This document shows, one piece after another, positions 9,876 through 20,589 of a DNA stretch of 64,000 nt. The notes below the pieces were generated by a model. That model did not search any database, was not told the DNA's origin, and was given only the letters and a program-made list of their open reading frames with translations. This DNA comes from Peronospora farinosa (taxonomy: Eukaryota > Oomycota > Peronosporomycetes > Peronosporales > Peronosporaceae): contig CANTFK010000760.1 in assembly GCA_947646735.1 (NCBI GenBank), positions 1 to 64,000 of the forward strand, written 5' to 3'. The position numbers and the translations under genes are program-made. The first letter of the stretch is position 1. The number at the start of each line of letters is the position of its first letter.

Positions 9876-11400
9876 GGCATACCGCTTGGGGGGCTTACTG
9901 CCGTTTTGGCTACATCGGTATCTCTCATGAGAGCTTCATAGTAGATCCAACGCGGAAAAGATAGTTGACTTTCTCATGGAGTTCAACAAGACATCTTTCC
10001 GCGGGATCGGCGTTTGAGCCGGAATGGTGGCCGTGTTCAGCTTATTATAAGCATGAACCACGCGCCATCTACCCGTGGCTTTACTTACACAGAAGGTCGG
10101 GATACAGTAAGGCGACTTGCTCTCACGTACATTTCCCGCCTTGGCTTGCTAGTCGAAGAACTCACCGATGTAATCGACTAGTTCCTTCGGCAACGGCCAT
10201 TGCCTGGTCACACAATACTTGGTGCCAGGTTCCAGGTCAATTTCGTGCCTGATTATCCTATCGGCCGGTAGGAGGCTCGGCACTTCTGCTGGAAACACAT
10301 CACGGTGTTTCCACAGAACATCATAGAACGGGCTGTCCTTCAAGGCTTCCCAGCCTTGAGCAGAAACCCGCTTCGTCTTGTCGGTCTCCAAGACGCTCTC
10401 GTCCATTGTGGACGACGAGCAACAGTCCACCACATTTTCTTCTGTAACTAGTGCGACTATCTCGTGGATCTTTCCTTCTATTAGTTCGGACAAGAACAAA
10501 TTCCACGTCATCTCCGAGAGATTTACTATCTCCTCGGCAGATGCCAAGACAAGTTGGAGCACCTCAACTGAGGATGCCTCCGGCATCTTGTCTTCGACGA
10601 CCTCGAACAACTCGTTCGTAAGTCCGTCCTCTTGGACCGAGACTGATCCACGGGTAACTCGTTTCGACGTGCCCTTGGTCGTCTTAATACGTCTAATGCT
10701 CGTTATTCGAGTCACCACGACCTTTGACCTGGAAGAAGGTGTCGTTGCTGAATTAGCCAGCGTACTCCTTCCAACCACACCAGGATCATAGCTCTGTGCC
10801 GGTTCTTGTGGCGCTTGACTTCTTGTCAGCCCACCATCAACTGCCACAGGCTCTCGGCTTTGTGCAGGACTATTGGACGCATGACTACCTGTCATCGCCC
10901 CATTCACTACACCAGTTTCCTCGAGCTGGGTAGTAATTTTTGTCGCCTTACGTTTTGTTAGGACACTAATAACTACTCCAGGCTCAACGAGCTGGGTGGT
11001 ACCTGGTGCCGATTGACATACCGTCATGCACCCTCGACTGTGTTGGACACAGCATCAGTCTCGCAAGAGCACATCCTTTCCGGTGTCCTGCGTAGAGTTA
11101 TCGACTGTGCGTGTACGCCAGTCAATTCATGGTTGGTGTTTAGCCAACCAAGGCATGACTAGGATGAGGTCCTACGAACTCTCCATACCTAGCACTGTGA
11201 ACTTCTCTTTACAAGAGAAGTCACTGAAACTGAAAGCGAGCTCAACTTGACTTGCCTCCAATTTAACGAGCACGCCTTTCGCTAAACGAACGATCGCCTC
11301 TTCTCGCTTACCATCCTGGCAAAGCGACTCATAACTCGCCGGACTCTTCTTCAGATCCGCGAGTTTCACAAATTCTGTGATGCCAACGAATCAACGAGAA
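9876..11400 (-). pseudogene. B1 protease remnant, linker and RT N-terminal half
   Basis: The frame 11027-10149 encodes the Ser/Thr-rich linker and the start of RT (IRHEIDLEPGTKYCVTRQWP). The RT fingers continue between 10148 and 9876 with frameshifts and a deletion at the LDMKDGYY position. Upstream, 11400-11172 holds an aspartic protease relic: the active-site DSGAS of B2 is DSLAS here, followed by a frameshift. The distal protease block (KKSPASYESLCQDGKRE) remains. Confidence 0.75.
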
Positions 11401-11544
11401 GGGTCATAGACTCGTACTCGAGCGCTATAGACCAAAAGGGTTGAGTTCCGACCATTCGGAACCTCAGGGAATATGCTACCCATTTGTCTGACAACTCTAA
11501 AAAAGGGGTAGGTTCATAGTCCGCGACAGTAGGGCATCCCGCCC

Positions 11545-12526
11545 TTACTGCGCTCCCACTTTCCTCGACCCATCTTGGGCAGGTGCTGAACCCGTGCGTC
11601 GTGCACGATGGTTTTTTGCACCTCCCTTCGGGTAGGGAACTTTCTTGCTGTCTGCCTTAGCACAAGCAGCAAGTTTGGCGTAGCAGCGAGCTATCATATG
11701 GCCGCGCATGCCGCACTTGTAGCAGACCACGTCTGCATTGCCTAACTCCATAGGAGTGGCATTCGACCTTTCAGCCGACGACTTATATAAGTTATCGCCG
11801 TCAATATTGTAGGATTGCTTCTCAACTAAGGCAATGTAAACTGCCACCTCCATCGCCTTTAGCACCTTTCAAAAAAGGGCCTGAAGCGATGGGCCGTGCC
11901 GTAGTTTGTTCATGAACGTAGGCACCTTAATGTCTTCCGGTATCGGACCCACAGTAATCGACGCAGACAGGGAACGCATCTCCATCTCATATTCTTGCAG
12001 ATATCGTTTCACCTGTCGTGCTCCAAAGAAGCGCGCCTGGAGTAACAATTCATTTTTAGGTGGCTGGTACATGGCACGAATCTTTGACAAAAAAGATCTT
12101 CCATGATGGAAACGCATCAGCGTTTGCCATAAGAGCAGAGTAAGCCTACTCTAACGCACTGCCACGCAAATTTGACATAGCATACGACACCATCCTGGTG
12201 TCGTCTTCGATGAGCTGCGCCATATTACATTGCTCTACGGATAAAAGCTAGTGGACAATTGTATGTGGGGAAGTCCCATTAAACTTCGGAGGTTCCATCC
12301 GAATGGGCCTTAGCTGATTAGACCGGGCCGAGAGCGTCTCAACACTTCTGTTGAGCGCCTCTAGTTGCTCCAACTGAGCAACATGTTGCTCAGGAGGACA
12401 ATGTAAGAGATTGGCTAGGGCATGTTCACCAAGTCCTTGCACCAAGACTTCTGTCACTTCCCTTTGATGTTGGAAGTGGTGAGAAAAATCATCCCAATCC
12501 ACGTTGAGGGACATCCGTATCCACAC
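11545..12526 (-). pseudogene. B1 gag remnant
   Basis: Three frames cover the gag. The N-terminus (12526-12248) includes MSLNVDWDDFSHHFQHQREV and MEPPKFNGTSPH; the capsid part is at 12117-11869; the nucleocapsid (11865-11545) carries one CCHC zinc knuckle, CYKCGMRGHMIARCY. The same modules occur in B2 at 36753-37019 and 49293-50000. Frameshifts separate the parts. Confidence 0.8.
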
Positions 12527-12554
12527 GCACGCTCAGAGAGACGGGTCGTGGGAA

Positions 12555-12572
12555 GGACAATTAGTGCTACCA
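12555..12572 (-). other. Primer-binding site of B1
   Basis: Minus-strand TGGTAGCACTAATTGTCC lies 2 nt inside the 5' LTR. TGGTAGC is complementary to a tRNA ending GCTACCA, as in many eukaryotic initiator tRNA-Met; the rest of the match is unverified. B2 has the equivalent TGGTAGCACTAGTAGTCC. Confidence 0.6.
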
Positions 12573-12574
12573 AG

Positions 12575-13181
12575 TGTAAACGATCACTTCAATAAGAAGT
12601 TGCCCCGTACTACGCAAACACACACCTTCAAGCAGCATGAGGAAGCGATTATACCGTCTTACATCCGCGTGCGGTGGTGGCGGTGTTGGTCGGCGCTAAA
12701 GAGCTCTAGATCAACTGTTGCTGGCCGCATAGAGCGATCAGCGCAACGAACTGCTAAGAAAAAGTGCTTCACTTGCTACACGCAGAAGCTTATCCAGCTT
12801 CTCGTGCGCAGTGGACGGTAATTTGTAAATTCAGGACTGACTTATATTTAACACAAATTATCTTAATATAAGCTTAACTACTAATTGGTTAATTATGCAA
12901 AGATTGGATACGCGTCTCTTTAAAATCGTATCCTTACGTGCGAGCTTAAGATATATTTAAGCTCGCTAATGACGTCTTTCTGAAGCGGTATCATGACGCC
13001 TAGTTTAAACTGGCGTCATCCCCGTTGAATGTGAATCCATCCATGGATATCACATGCACGAGGGTGGTTCACATTGATGTGCTGGACCCAAGTGGAAGGC
13101 CTAAGGTACCTCGTACTTTTTTAGGCCTGCTCGTTAAGTATTCGATACGTTAAGAACTCGTGCAACTATTAGACCGTTACA
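12575..13181 (-). repeat. Family B LTR (5' LTR of B1)
   Basis: 607 bp. On the minus strand it starts TGTAACGG and ends GTTTACA, so the termini form a short inverted repeat TGTAA/TTTACA. It is homologous to 5199-5799. The two LTRs differ by many substitutions in the outer third, so the insertion is old or the ends are recombinant. Confidence 0.9.
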
Positions 13182-13900
13182 CTAGAAAACAAGTCTTACG
13201 TTGACTTTGTTTCTATAACGTTTTGGTTTTGCAGCTGCAGCTTGGTATTGGCGTTTTGTAGATGTTATTTAGATATGTTTATTTATCAAATTGAAAACTT
13301 GCTTTTATTGATGCTTTACGATATTTAATTTAATTTACCCTAAGTACCATACACTAGATTAATTACTATAATAGTATTTATTATATGCAGACATCTTTTT
13401 TATCCAAACATCTTTAAATGATGTACTTAGTACAGCAATATCGATCATCGAATCTAAAACGATGATTACCGAATACCGTATCATAACGCTCATATGTAAT
13501 ACCTCTCGTAAGAGAAGTATCATGAATACATTTATGCAACTTCTAAAAAATAAGAAACAAAACATAATTTTGAATTGAATTCTTCAATCGTCGTGTAACC
13601 TCATTACACTCCTCCCCACCAGACTGACATTATCACATGCGTCATTCGGCACTTCCTCAAAGAGGTAAAGTAACACGAACGTTTAACCTTACGGGTGACT
13701 ATAGTGCACACTCATATGACGTCCCCTGGTTATGAGTCTTAGACTCTTTGTAATCTCTTCGAGGGATATCTATAGGAAGAGGTGGTTTACAAAGCTAACA
13801 CAAGCCGTTTCGAAGACTTTGAGTCTAAATTTTATGATAAGGCTGAAGACGACTCTACAATCCGTCCTAAAGTGAAGACGAACCTCGACACACGCCTTAT
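13182..13900. other. AT-rich spacer without recognisable genes
   Basis: Strongly AT-rich up to about 13600, with only short low-complexity frames. I see no gene, RNA gene or repeat here that I can support. Confidence 0.5.
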
Positions 13901-13939
13901 CCGTTCCCTTCAAGTATTTTTGCGGACACTTTCAAGGCG

Positions 13940-16294
13940 TTGAGTTGTACGCCTGACGCAACGTCAGCTACAGTAGTGACAAATCCGCTCAATGAGCAGC
14001 AACAACAAACTGTCGCACAAGAAGAGGGTACTAAGCGCCCGTCGAGGAATGTGGCCGCACTGCGACCGCGTGGTGACAGTACCTTTACACCACCTTTCGT
14101 AGCAAAACGCCTTAAAAAGTAGGTGATCAAAAACTAACGTTGTATACGATAGGCCCTGAGGTAACTACATACGAGAATATCGTTGCGCGCGTGGAAATCA
14201 ACAAACAATATTTAGAGCTCATGTAAATGTCGCAAATCCATTAGAAGGCGCAAGTGACGGAACAAGTCCGAGGTGCCTCTGTTCCGGCCATAAAGGGGGT
14301 TCCTATCCTTCTCGTCAAAGGGAAGGTGGAATGCATAGAGGGCAACGCCTTGATTCAATTTGGACATCGCACACGACGACTCAGTAGCATGTTTGCTTTA
14401 CGGGAAGTGTAGCGTGGCAGATGTTCGCCTTGAGCGTAAGCTGCGCTATGTTAAGCATATGGCCAGACGCCAGTTGAAATCCACTCGGCACGTGATGCCC
14501 CTGCAGTTACACAACCTGGTTCGAATACTACGGTAGCCGCGAGTTCACGGAAGACTACGACGAGAGCTCGTTCGCTCTCTCCAATATTGGTGAGAGCGTC
14601 ACCGGTCATAGATTGAAACTGCTCTCGATCTTAAAAAAACTCAACGTGATATGGCCAATCTTGCCGAAGGGTGCCTCACCCGCAAAAGCACAAATCAATT
14701 ACGAAAAGGCTTTCGAGTGTCACCGAAGCGGTCGAGAACGAGCTCTCGCATTCAAGTGAGGTGGTCGAAGACGAGCTTCCGCCTTTAATTAACGAGAATG
14801 GGCGGGCGATGAAATTCGCATGATACCGACGTGGTAGAGACAGAGCTCCCACGCCTAGAGGGAGGGTACATCATCCTCCTGTGATAGCGACGTGCTATTC
14901 TCGAGAAGATTCTCTAGACGCAAGAGAAAACGCAAGAAAGGAGCACGCCGATCACCTAGACGACGCCATTCACGTCAAAAAGCTGATGCAGCTGATTCCG
15001 TAGTGACGGAATACGTATTTGCGCTTGAGTATGTGGAGGGGTCTCCACATCGTGGCCACTACATCGAGGTAGTGAGATCTCCGTGCACTGCTGCAGAAAT
15101 CACATCTCTATCAGAACTTTCATGTGAAGATTTATTTCACGACCTCAAGGCCGGAAACATTGAGAAAGTGTGCGTCGCTTCAGCCGCCGAAACAGCCAGT
15201 GAAGAAGTTCTGGAGGCTCGCCCAAAGGGCGCCGAGCCTATATCAGCGCGCGAAAAATTCATCGCAGCACATTCTTGGGATGCTCTTCGTGCACTGAGCA
15301 ACTATGTCTACGATATCACCCGTGAGTACGCCGATGTCTTTCTAAGGAAAATTCCTGCTAAATCTCCAGCAGATCGTGGAGTGTGGCATGAGATGGATCT
15401 CGTGCCAGGATCGAAGTATTGCGTGACGCGGAAGTGGCCGTTACCTCGTGATCAAGTCATCGCTATTGATGAATTTTTCGAAGGTATCCACAAGGCTGGC
15501 CATTTCCGCGAGAGTATCGCGCCACATTTGAGCCCGACTTTCTGTGTGAAGAAAGCCACCGGCGTTTGGCGCAATGTGTACGCTTCTAACAAGCTGAATG
15601 ATGCCACAATGCCGGCTCAAAAGCCGATTTCACGAAAAAGACATGGTATTGAATACCATGTCCGGGAGAGAGATCTAAAGCGCCATAGATCTGACAGACT
15701 GTTTCTATCAAATCCTCATGGGAGACAGTGACATTCCGTTCACCGCGGTCAGCATCACAAGCGGGATGCTTTGGGAGTGGCTAGTCATGCCACAAGGGCT
15801 TAAGAACGCCCTTGCTACGTTTAATCGGAATAAATTTTCTGTTTCCTAGCGAAGGTGGGTTCATGACTCTCCAAAGCTTCGCTAGGATCATTGCGCGTTG
15901 CGCCTAAGGTTTTGGATCTCCAATCGATCCATGGCTCATGGCGTTCCAACCAGGCCATACCGAGAAAATAGATCATATCTCGAGTCCAAATTCAGGACTA
16001 TACAGCGTTTAACGCTAATGAGAAGTCTAAAAACTTCACACAAAAGTTTAATGGAACTTAAAAAACGGTAACTTGTACACCCGTCGCGAGACGAACGGAT
16101 ATACCGTCACCCTCTTGCGCTTCTAGCGCCTCAGCATACAGCTGACTCCCATTCAAGGTACGACGTTGGACATAATTACCCGACGACCATGAGTCAATTA
16201 GAACTGAACATGACTTTTTTTAATCCTTTTAAGTTGGCCACCACAATCGACAAGCCTGGCTTGTATTCCTGTTCCATAGAAGCATCCACAGAAC
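13940..16294 (+). pseudogene. Relic of a third, B-related Ty3/gypsy element
   Basis: The plus-strand frame 14892-15731 encodes a Lys/Arg-rich start, then a linker and RT N-terminus resembling family B: SWDALRALSNYVYD, then MDLVPGSKYCVTRKWPLPRD, then SPTFCVKKATGVWR. In a shifted frame at 15700-15830 comes FTAVSITSGMLWEWLVMPQG and GLKNALATFNR, the next RT block. Nothing of RNase H or integrase follows before the A1 LTR at 16295. Upstream, 13940-14122 is a short Thr/Gln-rich frame ending FVAKRLKK, possibly its gag. The sequence 15840-16294 is unassigned. Divergence from B1/B2 is much larger than between B1 and B2, so this is a separate family or an old copy. Confidence 0.65.
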
Positions 16295-17259
16295 TGTGGT
16301 GGAGTGGATTCTCAAACAACGTGAGAGAACCACAAACACATACAGCGCCGGACTGCCGACTTACGGAGGGGGTACCCCGATACCGTGTCGTATTTGCCTT
16401 GGGTCTCACCTTGTGTACCCGTTGGCTTGGCTGGTCTTGCTCCTCGGTTAGACGCAGAAGACTTAAAGACTTGGTCTTTGTATAGGACTTGGACTTGGTG
16501 GTCCCCGAGTGGATATACTTCACTTGGGACCGGGTTTCTTGTGCTCGGTCGACTTAGTCGAGAGCGATGCACCTGGTACTGCGTACCCCTTTGGTGGCTG
16601 ACTGTTCTTGGTCCTTGGACCCCTTTGTGTTCTTCCCCGTAGGGAAAACGCTTCCTGGAGCGGGTCGTAGAGTCTTGACACTTACTTGACACCTCAGGCC
16701 AACTATCCTGAGGTTCAACTTGCGTTGCTTGAGCCGTCTAATACCTGCTGGACGTCGGGGGGCCAAAGGGTATCCCGCCCGGAAGAGGTGAAGCGACGGA
16801 GAAGCTTAAAAGGGGCGCTTAAAGCTGCCACGTGTAATGCAAATTCGAGTGTGTTTATTTACCTTATTCTCTAAATGCTTTTCTTGCCTAACCTTAACCC
16901 TTTGATCTAGATAGTGCCCCGTGTCGACTCTTGGAAGAAGAACTGGCTCCTTGTTACCCTGTACTTTCTGTAATCTTCGATATTCTGTGTACCGGTTCTG
17001 CACCCTCGGACATTGGGCCCCTGTACCCTTGGGCCCCTGGGCCCCTGTACCCCTGGGCCTCTGGAACCTGTTTCCGGGACCTGGGGCCTGTGCTGACGCC
17101 GCACGTCTGGGTCCTTATATTCTTAATAAGGCGGGGCCTGGTGTGTGGTTGTAAATCCGCGAGGCCGGGTCGTGGTCACTCCCTCGGGGAAGTGACCAGA
17201 AATTCTCTTTCTCTCTGTCATTTCCCTCAAACTCCAACTTTCCCTGGCACTTCACCACA
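16295..17259 (-). repeat. Family A LTR (3' LTR of A1)
   Basis: 965 bp, beginning TGTGGTGGAG and ending CTTCACCACA on the plus strand, so the ends form the inverted repeat TGTGGTG/CACCACA. It contains a short GGGCCCCTGTACCC minisatellite near 17010-17075. Compared with the right-hand LTR at 25606 it has a 27-28 bp insert near 16400. Confidence 0.9.
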
Positions 17260-17329
17260 TCTGTCCCCTGCGCGCTGGTCTTTTGAACTGCGGTAAGACC
17301 ACGTGCACCCTTGTCCAAACTCTTCGAAT

Positions 17330-17527
17330 TAACAGTAAGTGATCCTACGTCGTTTGGGTGGTTGCGTTCGCCAACTCACAAGTCTTCAGTTGGACTTGTT
17401 GAGGGCTTTGCAGACCGCAGACGACACTGCCCCCTGGCGCGTGTTCTATCGCAAGAACATTCAGGAACACCCCGCCTTCCAGGTCCCTCGTCTCTCCGGA
17501 AAATTTCGCCTGGACACCGATGCATGA
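17330..17527 (+). pseudogene. C-terminal remnant of the family A antisense ORF (A1)
   Basis: The plus-strand frame ending TGA at 17527 encodes LRALQTADDTAPWRVFYRKN and then IQEHPAFQVPRLSGKF. It aligns with the last ~45 residues of the intact antisense protein in A2 (PWRIFYHKNIHEHPAFGVPR). Everything N-terminal is deleted. It sits between the 3' LTR and the pol end, the same place as in A2. Retention of the protein pattern despite substitutions suggests past coding constraint. Confidence 0.75.
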
Positions 17528-17593
17528 AATGTTTAGTCAGCTAGCTTTCTGCTCCAACGCTTTTTCCGTAACTTCACGTTCCTTTTCTTTGGG

Positions 17594-17672
17594 CCTATGC
17601 CCCTGGGCCCCTATACCTCTGGGCCCCTGGGCCCCGGTACCCCGGTGCCCTGGTACTCTGGGCCTTTCACAA
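17594..17672. repeat. GGGCCCC-rich minisatellite in A1 internal region
   Basis: Imperfect repeats of GGGCCCCTATACCCCT type lie just inside the 3' end of the element, downstream of the antisense ORF remnant. The same motif family occurs in the LTRs and forms the junction at about 26875. Confidence 0.8.
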
Positions 17673-17821
17673 TACTTTGCAATCTCTTTTGTGCTGTCGC
17701 ACTCTCGAATATGATAACTTGACCCCCTTGTAAATGTATGACAAATACCGCCTCCTTCTTGCATCATCTTGGCCTTCCCAAGATGATCTCTCCCCACTCC
17801 TCTTCATGACTCTGCATTCCC

Positions 17822-18521
17822 TCAAATCGGTTCCGAGTATCCTGCCTGCGCGTCATAGTCCCTAAGCAATCCCCCGTAGTTAAGGTTCACCTCATCCACC
17901 CATGACGGGTCAGGATATCCTTTCCATTGTACCAGGTATTCACACTGGATCCGTCCGTACCGAGTTTTCCTTCCCATACGTCTGTCTAGAATCTTCTCCA
18001 CTTCGTATTCGTCATCTTCCGGTTCCGCGACCCAACTGTCTTCTGGCAATAGAGCTTCATCAAAATCCACCCGGTTCGCTTCGTCTACCACCAACACCGT
18101 ATCTGGTCTATCCGGTTATTGCCGGACCAGATTCATTTTTGAAACGTGTACCAACGGGTATATACGGTAGTCTGTTCCACTGATGTCGAAACGAACTTGC
18201 ATAGTCATCCATCAGTTCTCTTACTCGAAACGGCCCATGCCATAGATGTGCCAGCTTTCGAGCATATCCCTCCTTGACCCGGTCCAAGTATAACCAGACT
18301 TGGGAATCCACCTCAATATGACCATCAGCCACCTCCTCATTGTGGGCCTGGGCCCGACTATCCATCGCAGATCGTAATAATTCGTTGGCTTGTTCCCTCG
18401 CTCTGCGATACTGACATTGTACGCTATAGCGCCATCGACGGGGCTCACATTCACGCCGCTTGGTGCTGCCTAACGGTATGGTGGCTTCTATAGTACTTCG
18501 GGCATCCCAGCCATGCACCAA
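17822..18521 (-). pseudogene. A1 integrase C-terminus and chromodomain
   Basis: The frame 18521-18108 holds the integrase C-terminal part, including VWLYLDRVKEGYARKLAHLW and HGPFRVREL (GPF motif). After a frame break, 18097-17822 encodes a textbook chromodomain: EYEVEKILDRR, then YLVQWKGYPDPSWV with the aromatic cage and WKGY core. The chromodomain probably steers integration to marked chromatin, as known for chromoviruses. The frame break between the parts is absent in A2. Confidence 0.85.
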
Positions 18522-18898
18522 AAAAATGGCGTTTCCTTTCGAATCCGGTCCTGGGCCGTATTCAACGCGAAAGTGAGCCTTTCTGCATAGGCATCCCAGT
18601 CCTTCTGATCTATCTCTGACACATACATTTTGATGGACCGTGTAATGGTCTGTACCATTCTCTCTGCTGTGCCATTGGCCTGTGGTCGATACGCCATAGT
18701 CGCCCGCTGTTTCTGCCCAATTATGCGGTTGAAAGCACGAAAGAAATCTGACATGAATCTAGGTTCTCTGTCGTGACGGATCGCCTCACTGGCCCCAAAC
18801 CGACGGAATACGCACTCTTCGTAATATTCTGCCACGGTTTGGGCCGACCTCGACGAACTAGCCTTGGCAATCACATATCCCGTAAACAGGTCCACCAA
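18488..18898 (-). pseudogene. A1 integrase catalytic core
   Basis: Encodes VDLFTGYVIAKASSSRSAQT, the second catalytic Asp (IRHDREPRFMSDFF) and the catalytic Glu (ANGTAERM), followed by the C-terminal core helix. The first Asp lies in the preceding, frame-shifted part. Where A2 has a stop (SRSA then TAA), A1 has Gln. Confidence 0.85.
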
Positions 18899-18913
18899 AT
18901 CAACAGCTCGGTA

Positions 18914-20158
18914 TTACCCTTGAACGACTTGGGCAAAGATGGGATATGGTCCATCGCGATAACTAGGAACGGGTGGGTAGCTTGAATGTTCCCTGGACTT
19001 CTCCCTCGTAAGGTGGGGCCACCTTTGCCAGTCTCGCAGTCCACGCAAGTGCCAATATAGCGCTGAACACTCCGGAATAAGCCTTTTCAATAGAAATGTT
19101 TCCGGATCCGTTGGTATGTACGGCCGATTCCCTGGTGTCCCCCTTCTAGACTCGTATGGTAGTGGTGTAGAAAGTCTTGTTGTAGACTTTCGGGTATAAC
19201 TAGCCGAATCAACCCATCCCCGGTCCTCGTCTACTGTTCCCTGGTAAGGGCCGTACAGAAGAAGATCGTCATCATCCAAAGCGTAATTCATCTCAATCTT
19301 TCCACACGTAAATGCCACCTCGGCCGATAGACTACTCCAGTTGCCCCGTAGGTAAATCTTCAAATCACGTATCCACATCTCTTCATCTTGGGCTGCTGCC
19401 ATTCGTTCGATCCTTATACGTTGCACCACTTCCTCTTGCACGACTTTCGTTGGTATTCTGGATAGGGCCCGGGACCTCGTAACAGCTGTAACTCGCAATG
19501 CATGGCTCTGGTCCTTGGGTATTAAAAGCTCAGATAGACGGTTGATTGCTTCGAGGTCCTTGAACCCTTCTTCCGGTACTATATCAACACCCTGTTGCTG
19601 GTGCAAAGCCACGTTAGCAAGTCGTCCTGCACTTTGGCTCCATTCGCGCGTCATGTGTAGAAACTCGCGAACAGGCCAAGACCTGAGTTTTTCCAGGGCC
19701 TTCGCCCGTCGCACTGTCAGGCCCTGCGCCTTACACTTGATTTCTCCTCGCATCTGTCGCACGACCAGGTTAGAATCTCCACACACTACTAGACGTCTAC
19801 GCTCCGGGTTCTCCAGTAGAAGGAAGCCCAACAATAGGCCTTCATACTCTGCCTCATTTACTGTCGCTTCAGTCAACTATCGGGAAGCAGCGGCGACTAC
19901 CGTCCATTCCGGGAGTTGCCACACAATAGCACTGCAGGCCCCTCCCCCACGCTTAACTCGTGCATTCCTACCAAAACTGACCACATAGAGGCTTTCCTCG
20001 GGCTCAACCGTAGGGGGAACCACCGTAATAGTTTGGCGGGGGTGTTTCCGAGGGGTAATTACAGACAAGATGGAGTCCACGTTTTCGCGAGGAGTTATGC
20101 TGGCCGCCAATGTCCCCAGTATTTCATCCTCGCCCCTCTTGCACTTAACCACTTCTAA
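18914..20158 (-). pseudogene. A1 second (archaeal-type) RNase H and integrase N-terminus
   Basis: The second RNase H domain reads GGGACSAIVWQL, then NEAEYEGLLLG (catalytic Glu), then VVCGDSNLVVRQM (catalytic Asp). In A2 the domain opens with FDGSARVK; in A1 this is FGRNARVK, so the first catalytic Asp is lost. A TAG at 19877-19879 interrupts the domain where A2 has Tyr. The integrase zinc region follows in a broken frame. Confidence 0.8.
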
Positions 20159-20580
20159 CGTCCATTGAGACAGGAGTGCAGCCCAGTTTCCAAGGCGACC
20201 TTGTAGACCCGGTGACCGGACTAACCACGCCAGCGTTGAGTGTAGGGTAGAGACCTTGATAGGTTGGGTGACCAGTGACGTGTAGCAACGGTCTAGTATT
20301 CGCAATAGCCCCAGCACTTCCTTGTCCACCAGCCCATAGTTGACCTCGTTTGGCTTCAAAGTCCGACTCGTGAAAGTTACCGGCATATACACCCCTTCAT
20401 ATTCCTGCACCAGGGATGCCGAGATGGCCCACTCGCTAGCATAGACAATAATGAAGGGTTCCCGGTCTGGATCAAAATGGCGGAGGATTGGGGCAGTGGC
20501 GATCTTATTCTTTAACATCGCAAATGCTACCTACACCCGAGCCCATCGGTCCTCCTCCTGGTCATCTCCCTGTATGTTCC
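19877..20580 (-). pseudogene. A1 first RNase H domain
   Basis: Encodes the usual Ty3/gypsy RNase H attached to RT: REPFIIVYASEWAISASL, YMPVTFTSRTLKPNEVNYG, KEVLGLLRIL. The typical catalytic Asp of VxxDAS is replaced in both A1 and A2 (VYASEW), consistent with degeneration of the first RNase H in dual-RNase H elements. The frame is offset from the RT frame in both copies. Confidence 0.8.
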
Positions 20581-20589
20581 CAGTCCTGC

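Larger units (their letters stand above)
5199..13181 (-). mobile_element. Family B Ty3/gypsy LTR retrotransposon, copy B1 (decayed)
   Basis: The element is about 8 kb, minus strand, with LTRs at 5199-5799 and 12575-13181. It has a PBS next to the right (5') LTR and a purine tract next to the left (3') LTR. Internal order, read on the minus strand, is gag, aspartic protease, RT, RNase H, integrase and chromodomain remnant, which is the Ty3/gypsy order. Many frameshifts and stops make it non-autonomous. I could not find a target duplication: left flank GTGG, right flank CTAG. Confidence 0.9.
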